Under the pieces are notes generated by a model, which made no database searches, was not told the DNA's origin, and saw only the letters and a list, made by a program, of their open reading frames with translations. A DNA stretch of 11,520 nt from Cyanobacteria bacterium UBA1221 (GTDB lineage Bacteria; Cyanobacteriota; Vampirovibrionia; Gastranaerophilales; Gastranaerophilaceae), in contig DBXD01000082.1 of the NCBI GenBank assembly GCA_002309425.1, positions 1-11,520 of the forward strand, given 5' to 3'. Position numbers and translations under genes: made by a program. Within the stretch, counting starts at the first letter, position 1; the number at the start of each line of letters is the position of its first letter. Positions 6,285 to 11,520 of the stretch are shown here, piece by piece.

Positions 6285-7019
6285 TCATTTTAGTTTTAAA
6301 ACTGCGCTGTGTCTGTTTGTTGTTCCGTTTTCTTTCCGGTATGAGAAAAACAAATCATTGTTACAACAGGTACAGAACGGAGCTATATCAATTTTTTCGA
6401 CTCCGCATTCAGTCAACTGCCGTTCATTAATTCTTTTTAAATCAACAAAAATATTACCCTCTCGGATTTCACTCAGCCCTGAAAAATCCTCAACAGAGTC
6501 TTTTAATTGTTCATATACTTCTTCCCCGACATTGTAACAGCAGAAAGAAATTGCAGGCCCTATTGCAACAGAAATATCAGACGGAGCTGAATTAAAATCT
6601 GCACACATTTTTTCAACGGTTTTGGCAGCAATACGAGAGGCGGTTCCGCGCCAACCTGCATGTGAAACCGCACCGATATTACGTTTTTCATCATAAAAAA
6701 TCAGCGGAGTACAATCGGCAAAATTCAAAAAAATTGCGATATCCGAAGAATTAACAATCAAACCGTCAGTGTCAGGATAATCTTTTTTATCTTTATCAGC
6801 AAGCACAACATTAGAACTATGTGTCTGCGAAGGGTGTATAAAATTATCCTCCGGAATGTTCAAATACTTACAAATAGCAATTCTGTTATCTGCAATCGGC
6901 GATTGGTAATTCTGCTCTTTTGATTTTATCACACTTTCTCTTGTCGTAAAAAAGTGTTCCGCTCTGATAATATCAGATTTCAGAACTTTTTTGCCGTTTA
7001 TATAACTAAAATAAAACAT
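6285..7019 (-). CDS. pgeF: Peptidoglycan editing factor PgeF (YfiH/YlmD laccase-domain family)
   Basis: Members of this metal-binding family have been described as multicopper oxidase-like enzymes, purine nucleoside-modifying enzymes and cytosolic peptidoglycan-precursor editing enzymes. The 244 residues match the family. The metal triad is visible as H67 in PSQTHSSNVV, C103 in FADCTPLIF and H120 in VSHAGWRGTA. AIGPAISFCCYNVGEEV spans 152-168 and the C-terminal block FCTCCNNDLFFSYRKENG lies at 215-232. The start at 7019 is four bases after the stop of the preceding 62-residue gene and has no clear ribosome binding site, so translation is probably coupled to that gene. It is the last gene of the hisS operon and corresponds by position to ylmD before ylmE-ylmF. 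Confidence 0.94.
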   Translation of the reverse strand: MFYFSYINGKKVLKSDIIRAEHFFTTRESVIKSKEQNYQSPIADNRIAICKYLNIPEDNFIHPSQTHSSNVVLADKDKKDYPDTDGLIVNSSDIAIFLNFADCTPLIFYDEKRNIGAVSHAGWRGTASRIAAKTVEKMCADFNSAPSDISVAIGPAISFCCYNVGEEVYEQLKDSVEDFSGLSEIREGNIFVDLKRINERQLTECGVEKIDIAPFCTCCNNDLFFSYRKENGTTNRHSAVLKLK

Positions 7020-7023
7020 TTAA

Positions 7024-7212
7024 TTATTTTTTCACGTCTTCTTTAATTACTATAAGATTATTCATTATTTTCATTGCACAGGTCGGAAGAACCACATGTT
7101 CCAAACCGTCAGCGATACTGATAATCTTGCCTGCACCAAGGATAACTTCTTCTCCTTTGTACAAGAATTTGTAATCTTCATCTCTGTCAGAACGAATAGT
7201 AACTTTGTCCAT
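7024..7212 (-). CDS. Small conserved-looking protein of unknown function (62 aa)
   Basis: I do not recognise this protein. It starts at ATG 7212 with AAGGA seven bases upstream and stops four bases before pgeF, so it sits tightly inside the operon. It has no signal peptide or membrane helix. It alternates hydrophobic and polar residues (VTIRSD, FLYKGEEVILGAG, IISIADG, HVVLPTC, NLIVIKED), suggesting a small β-rich fold, and has one cysteine at residue 45. A good ribosome site, close packing with neighbours and sensible composition support it as a real gene. It may couple translation into pgeF, which lacks its own site. Any biochemical role is unknown. Confidence 0.75.
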   Translation of the reverse strand: MDKVTIRSDRDEDYKFLYKGEEVILGAGKIISIADGLEHVVLPTCAMKIMNNLIVIKEDVKK

Positions 7213-7242
7213 TTCTTTTTCCTTTTCCTTTATATTTTCTGC

Positions 7243-7578
7243 CTAATTTCTCTTTGTAATACCAAGCGGGTCATAGAACCTGCCCTCTCGTATGACTTCA
7301 TCATACAAATACTCATCATTTTTAAACTCATCATTTGTGTACGGATATAAATCTATTGACACATTCAGCTCTGTTTCAATTTTGCCCACGACAGGCCATA
7401 TACTCTCACGCTTGGCATTATCTGTATGTTCAAACAATGCAACAATTTCTATATCCTCATCTTCGTGGTCATTATCATCCAAAAAAGCACCGAAAAGATA
7501 CAGACCTTTGTAGTCGTCAAAATTCTTTCTCAGCGCCCCTGAAAGTAACTTTATAACATCATGAACTTTTGATGACAT
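7243..7578 (-). CDS. Minimal nucleotidyltransferase-like protein with degenerate active site
   Basis: The 111 residues fit the Pol β-type minimal nucleotidyltransferase fold. Helix 1-20 is followed by GLYLFGAFLDD at 25-35, DEDIEIVALFE at 40-50 and the third strand NVSIDLYPY at 72-80. The family's GS motif and DxD metal ligands appear as GA (30-31) and DIE (42-44), with D76 as third acid. The GS serine is missing and the second aspartate is glutamate, so activity is uncertain. Active MNT proteins transfer a nucleotide to protein or small-molecule targets and are often paired with HEPN partners as toxin-antitoxins. No HEPN gene is adjacent. It begins 16 bases after hisS and ends 30 bases before the next gene, within the operon. 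The fold call is from motif pattern only. Confidence 0.7.
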   Translation of the reverse strand: MSSKVHDVIKLLSGALRKNFDDYKGLYLFGAFLDDNDHEDEDIEIVALFEHTDNAKRESIWPVVGKIETELNVSIDLYPYTNDEFKNDEYLYDEVIREGRFYDPLGITKRN

Positions 7579-7594
7579 TATCCTGCTTTACCCC

Positions 7595-8830
7595 TTAAAT
7601 TACACTCAGAACTTCATCACGCTTAACAGTTACCTGCTCTGAAGTTTCAAGATTTTTTACCGACACACTGTTACTGGAAATTTCATCTTCACCCAGAATA
7701 AGTGCATATTTCGCAAGTTTTGATGCCTTTTCCAACTGCTTTGTAAACTTTTTGCAAGCCAAATCAAACTCAACAAATTTACCGCTGTTTCGCAATTCTT
7801 CCGACAACTTTAATGCCTCAACCGGAGAATCGGAAATAACGTACCCGTCAAGTTTTTGCGGCTCAGATTTTGGCAAAAGCGCCAGCAATCTTTCCATACC
7901 CATTGCCCAACCGATAGCCGGAATATCATCCCCGCCAAGGTTTCTGACAAGGCTGTCATATCTTCCGCCGCCGCATACGGCATTTTGAGAACCCAAATTA
8001 TTTGATTTTATCTCAAAAACTGTTCTGTTGTAGTAATCCAAACCCCTTACCAGGAGTTTATTTTCTGAATATTTTACATCCATCTCATTCAAAAGAGATT
8101 TCAACACAGAATAATGCTCCGCACATTCTTCGCATAAATAATCCGAGAAAATGACTTCTCTGACATCAGGCCTGTTAAATATTTCCTGACAGGATTCCAC
8201 TTTACAATCCAGTAATCTCAACGGATTTTTTTCATACCTTGTCTTGCAATCCTCGCATAAATCATTTAAATACGGTTTTAAAACTTCTTTAATCTTTGTT
8301 TTATAAGCTTCTCGGCATTTAGGGCAGCCGAGAGAATTTAATTCAACTTCCAAATCGTTCAGACCTAAGGCTTTCAGATAGTCAATAGCAAGAAGTATAA
8401 CTTCGGCATCTGCCGTTGGCTGACTGATACCGAACATTTCTACACCTACCTGGTGAAACTGTCTTTGTCTGCCTGCCTGAGGGCGTTCATATCTGAACAT
8501 CGGGCCCTTGTACCAAAGTTTTACGGGTGCGGATAATCTTGACATACCGTTTTCAATAAACGAACGAACAACGCCTGCGGTATTTTCGGGACGCAAGGTC
8601 AAAGAGCGCTCATTTTTTTCAAAAGTGTACATTTCTTTGTTCACAATATCGGTTGTATCACCGACACCACGCGCAAACAACTCCGTCGCCTCAAAGATTG
8701 GGGTTCTGATTTCACGATAGCCATAGCCCGAGAAAACTCTCAGGGCTGTTTCTTCCAATCTGTGCCAATCGTCAATATCTTGCGGGAGGATATCTTTCGT
8801 ACCTTTAATAACATTGATAATTTTAGCCAT
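7595..8830 (-). CDS. hisS: Histidyl-tRNA synthetase
   Basis: This cytosolic class II synthetase charges tRNA-His. The 411 residues match the bacterial enzyme. IKGTKDILPQD is at the N-terminus (8-18), TLRPENTAGVVRSF at 78-91 and motif 2 at about 105-134 (YKGPMFRYERPQ, then RQFHQVGVEMFG). The histidine-specific loop LVRGLDYYNRTVFE is at 260-273, CGGGRYDSLV at 286-295, motif 3 AIGWAMGMERLLAL at 305-318, and the anticodon-binding domain from about 325. The insertion domain has eight cysteines in four pairs (169/172, 192/195, 209/214, 233/236), a pattern known in many bacterial HisRS. ATG at 8830 gives the expected MAKI N-terminus. It has no Shine-Dalgarno, and a consensus promoter ends six bases upstream. 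It leads an operon with the next three genes. Confidence 0.97.
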   Translation of the reverse strand: MAKIINVIKGTKDILPQDIDDWHRLEETALRVFSGYGYREIRTPIFEATELFARGVGDTTDIVNKEMYTFEKNERSLTLRPENTAGVVRSFIENGMSRLSAPVKLWYKGPMFRYERPQAGRQRQFHQVGVEMFGISQPTADAEVILLAIDYLKALGLNDLEVELNSLGCPKCREAYKTKIKEVLKPYLNDLCEDCKTRYEKNPLRLLDCKVESCQEIFNRPDVREVIFSDYLCEECAEHYSVLKSLLNEMDVKYSENKLLVRGLDYYNRTVFEIKSNNLGSQNAVCGGGRYDSLVRNLGGDDIPAIGWAMGMERLLALLPKSEPQKLDGYVISDSPVEALKLSEELRNSGKFVEFDLACKKFTKQLEKASKLAKYALILGEDEISSNSVSVKNLETSEQVTVKRDEVLSVI

Positions 8831-8836
8831 AGCGTA

Positions 8837-8865
8837 ATTATAGTGCGTATGGATTAAATTGTCAA
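8837..8865 (-). promoter_or_regulatory. Consensus hisS promoter positioned for a leaderless mRNA
   Basis: On the minus strand TTGACA (8860-8865) and TATAAT (8837-8842) match the σ70-type consensus perfectly with a 17-base spacer. Six bases separate the -10 from the hisS ATG, so transcription should start at or beside the first codon. The 66-base gap after the upstream gene contains no clear terminator, so some read-through from that gene is possible. Confidence 0.85.
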
Positions 8866-8896
8866 TTAATGTTATGGATAGGCAAACCCGACTTAA

Positions 8897-11520
8897 TTAT
8901 GAAATCATATAGAAGTTGGCTCTTGTTTTTAAGTAACTCCACTTATCATCATAATCGGGTTTATTTCTGTTATCATTGCCGGACTGACTTGGAGCATATG
9001 TCAAATCTTCCTCGTAATCAATATCCTCCGGGACTTTGAAATCATCAGGATTCTTCAGAGCTTCAACCTTTTCTGTTCCGGATAATTGATTAAACACTTC
9101 CGGCCTAATATTGTCTGCATAATCAAGCAAAATATCCTGACAATCTTCAACGAGCTGAGCCGGATACCTGCTCGGGTTGTTGAACACTTCCTGAGCAACA
9201 ATACGGCGCTGCGAAGGGTCACGTAACAAATCTCTTACAATTACGGATAGCGCATCCGGAAATAATTCATTCTTTAACAAATCCATACCGAATTTTTCAA
9301 CCAGTCTGTGCAAAAAGAGCGGGTCATTTTTTGCATGTTCCAAAATCTTTTTACGGATCGACGGAGACATTTTAGAGAAATTTCTTACACTCATATCGCA
9401 AATAACATTATATTTTTCAGCCGGAGTAAGTTTTTCCCACTTCTCAAGCAAAATTTCTTTTTGAGATTTTTCAAACCCGGCACTTGATTCGTTTGCGATA
9501 TCGCCGCGGAGCATATCATCTGCTGCCATAGCAACCGCCGCAGAAGCGCTCAGACTTGCCGTATATTGGGGATTAGAAGCAATAGCAGCCTGAGCCTCAG
9601 GGCTGAGCTGAGAATATTGCCCGTTCAAATTATCCATCATAGCGGTGTTGTTGGTATTAACCGCAACCTGATAAATAGCATTGTAACCACTCTCTTGGTT
9701 CTCCGGAAGCAAATCTTTTACCCAATTTACAGCTTGTTCAGCAACGTAGGTACTACCCTCAACGCCTCGGTTAAAGTATATATGCTGAGCCAAAGCATTA
9801 TCTAGCTCTCTTGCTCTATAAACTGAATATGCAATATCTTCATCATTCAATTTATTAATATTTGCAGCATTTCGCTCATGCTGTTCTCCGGTTAAGTTCC
9901 TTTGCTGAACATTATCGATTGCGAAGTGTCTGGTCTCTGCAGTTAACACATCTTTATGATTACAACCAACTTCAAAATAGCCGTCAGCATATTCATCTTT
10001 GACTTTACTTTGCCCTACTCTATATGCTGAATTTTTTTCCTCAGGAGAAAGTTCTTTACATTCAAGTAGTTGTTGACCTGCTTCCGGTGCACAACTACCC
10101 ATTGCATCAGCATTAAGGTTATTTCCTACGACAATATTCGTACCACCTTTCGCGTTTCCTCTTTCAATGAGCTTTGCTCTAATTTTATTAGCTGTCTCTT
10201 CAGGTAAACTATCCAGTGCTTTATATAATTCATTTCCAGCATTTATATGACCTGTCTCATACAAATCCGCAATATAATCACAATATTTCTCACAATCCTC
10301 ATCCGAACCACTTCCATATTTTGAAACCACATCATTTACACCAATACCCTCTTTTTCCAGCATTGACATCTGCCCTACTCTGTATATTTTAATTCCTGCA
10401 GAAATAGCCTCCTTTAAATTCTCAACTTTTTCTTTGTCGCCTGAGCAAATTTCATTTAATTTTGTATCGTGCTTTCCGTTTGAAACGTAGTCTTTAATAG
10501 CTGCATCCAAATCGAATTTATTATCTTTATCTGTCCATTTATCTTCAATTATTTGTCTTAACTTATTCTCAGTAGTTTCGTCTAAATCTTTTAAAGCAAT
10601 ACCTCCTTTTTCATCATTTGGTAATATTTTAAGAATATCATTTTCATTGACACCCAAATCAATACAGGTCTGCTTTAATACCTCAAATTTGAGATTAGAA
10701 ATTGCAAGAACTTCTTCTACACTACTATCAAATTGGTGGCCATCGACCTTTAACCGCGCATAGCTGGCACATATTAATGCGGACTGCTGATTTGCATCCA
10801 TCACATTAATCTCTTCTATGCTATAACTCGACCAATTTGCAGCATTTAACAACATAAGATTGTAATCCGCAGATCTTTGTGAAGTTATTTTTGACCATTT
10901 TTCAATAGCTGCATTTTTAATCGGATCATCATCACTAAGGCTATTCCATTCCCTCGCCAAATACGCACTAGATTTATCAGAATCCTGTGTCATATAGTCA
11001 TTCTTTGCATAAAGTTCTGCAATTGTTTCATTTAAATCCTCCGGAGTATTATCTATTAACAACTCGTCCTTCGTAACGAGCCGAAAATCGTCCATGAGTT
11101 GATATTGATATTCTTGCCCAAAAATATCCACACCCTGCTCTTCGGCAGTAGTCTGAGTTCGTGTTCCATTTAATTGAGTCGCAAAAATATCATCTGAATC
11201 TGCAACCTCAGCAGTAAGCTGCAGTGGGTCAGTCTGAGTTATCGGATTAAGATCCGGCATCAACTCAGCTGGCTGCATTTGAGCGACTTCAGATTCAACT
11301 TCTTCTGCTACAGGTTCTGTTACTTCCGGCTGAACATCAACTTCCGGTTCCTGCTGAACAACTTCCTGCTCAACAAACTCTGCAAGCGGTTCCTGTACAA
11401 CAGTTTCCGGTTCCTGGGCAATAACATCAGCAACAGTTGTTTCAACTGCTTCTGCTGCTGGCTCCTGAACAACGGCATCTGTAACGTCAGGAGAAACTTC
11501 TTCTGCTACAGGTTCTGTTA
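8897..11520 (-). CDS. C-terminal 873 residues of a large protein of unknown function
   Basis: The frame is open from the window end to TAA at 8897-8899. ATG at 11278 is internal, because 80 further codons upstream read without a stop. Those 80 residues are rich in Glu, Val, Pro and Ala and contain no Lys, Arg or His, with units such as VQEPL, AQEPETV and TEPVAEEV. This looks like a disordered, repetitive acidic linker. The remaining 793 residues are mainly helical and acidic, without membrane segments. Short helix-capping motifs recur: LSPEEKNSAY, LSPEAQAAIA, LTPAEKYNVI, MSPSIRKKIL. YRVGQ also occurs twice. I recognise no family. Start, N-terminal signals and localisation are outside the window. 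It is upstream of hisS, which has its own promoter. I assign no function. Confidence 0.85.
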   Translation of the reverse strand, partial: TEPVAEEVSPDVTDAVVQEPAAEAVETTVADVIAQEPETVVQEPLAEFVEQEVVQQEPEVDVQPEVTEPVAEEVESEVAQMQPAELMPDLNPITQTDPLQLTAEVADSDDIFATQLNGTRTQTTAEEQGVDIFGQEYQYQLMDDFRLVTKDELLIDNTPEDLNETIAELYAKNDYMTQDSDKSSAYLAREWNSLSDDDPIKNAAIEKWSKITSQRSADYNLMLLNAANWSSYSIEEINVMDANQQSALICASYARLKVDGHQFDSSVEEVLAISNLKFEVLKQTCIDLGVNENDILKILPNDEKGGIALKDLDETTENKLRQIIEDKWTDKDNKFDLDAAIKDYVSNGKHDTKLNEICSGDKEKVENLKEAISAGIKIYRVGQMSMLEKEGIGVNDVVSKYGSGSDEDCEKYCDYIADLYETGHINAGNELYKALDSLPEETANKIRAKLIERGNAKGGTNIVVGNNLNADAMGSCAPEAGQQLLECKELSPEEKNSAYRVGQSKVKDEYADGYFEVGCNHKDVLTAETRHFAIDNVQQRNLTGEQHERNAANINKLNDEDIAYSVYRARELDNALAQHIYFNRGVEGSTYVAEQAVNWVKDLLPENQESGYNAIYQVAVNTNNTAMMDNLNGQYSQLSPEAQAAIASNPQYTASLSASAAVAMAADDMLRGDIANESSAGFEKSQKEILLEKWEKLTPAEKYNVICDMSVRNFSKMSPSIRKKILEHAKNDPLFLHRLVEKFGMDLLKNELFPDALSVIVRDLLRDPSQRRIVAQEVFNNPSRYPAQLVEDCQDILLDYADNIRPEVFNQLSGTEKVEALKNPDDFKVPEDIDYEEDLTYAPSQSGNDNRNKPDYDDKWSYLKTRANFYMIS
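11297..11520 (-). repeat. Repetitive Pro/Glu/Val-coding DNA with 26-base exact repeat
   Basis: The 26 bases at 11297-11322 recur exactly at 11495-11520, an in-frame offset of 198 bases (66 codons), both coding TEPVAEEV. Between them, cggttcctg-like units coding QEP recur near 11345, 11389, 11410 and 11459. The second copy is cut by the window edge, so the repeat likely extends further. Confidence 0.8.

Noticed and set aside
7595..8830. Cysteine pairs in HisRS as a novel metal-binding insertion
   Set aside because: The CxxC pattern with NPLRLLDCK is a known feature of many bacterial HisRS insertion domains.
10501..10560. EF-hand-like loop (DKDNKFDLDAAI) in the large unknown protein
   Set aside because: Position 5 is Lys, the central Gly and terminal Glu are missing, and there is no paired second loop, so calcium binding is not supported.
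11276..11278. ATG as the true start of the large 3'-partial protein
   Set aside because: The same frame continues upstream for 80 codons of repetitive coding sequence with no stop, and no ribosome site lies before this ATG.

Overview
The window reads as a chromosomal segment from a low-GC, diderm-type bacterium. Every gene I can support lies on the minus strand. A SepF/YggS/PgeF division cluster, as found in Firmicutes and Cyanobacteria, sits beside a very long secreted repeat protein of the outer-membrane Pmp/autotransporter type. That combination best fits a non-photosynthetic relative of Cyanobacteria (Vampirovibrionia/Melainabacteria, for example gut Gastranaerophilales). This is an inference from gene content, not a phylogeny; other diderms with SepF are possible.

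In transcription order (high to low coordinates) there are four blocks. (1) The C-terminal 873 residues of a large protein of unknown function (8897 to the window end), with a Pro/Glu/Val-rich linker free of basic residues followed by a mostly helical region. (2) An apparent operon of hisS (histidyl-tRNA synthetase), a degenerate minimal nucleotidyltransferase, a 62-residue orphan protein and pgeF (laccase-domain peptidoglycan editing factor). It is driven by a consensus promoter placed so that hisS mRNA should be leaderless. (3) After a 329-base intergenic region rich in dyads and short repeats, yggS (PLP homeostasis) and sepF (FtsZ-ring anchor), closed by a clear intrinsic terminator. (4) nadK (NAD kinase), with a second apparently leaderless promoter packed against that terminator, then the first 1239 codons of a giant adhesin-like protein with its own leadered promoter, running off the low end of the window.

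The order pgeF-yggS-sepF matches the ylmD-ylmE-ylmF cluster of Gram-positive bacteria, so this is an old cell-division/envelope neighbourhood. It is here flanked by translation (hisS) and cofactor (nadK) genes. The two partial large genes at the ends are the lineage-specific part. The adhesin holds about 25 repeats pairing GGAI-type and FxxN motifs, the signature of chlamydial polymorphic outer-membrane proteins. The most unusual signals are this repeat array, the two matching leaderless promoters, the operator-like dyad in the yggS promoter, and the uncharacterised large protein at 8897-11520.
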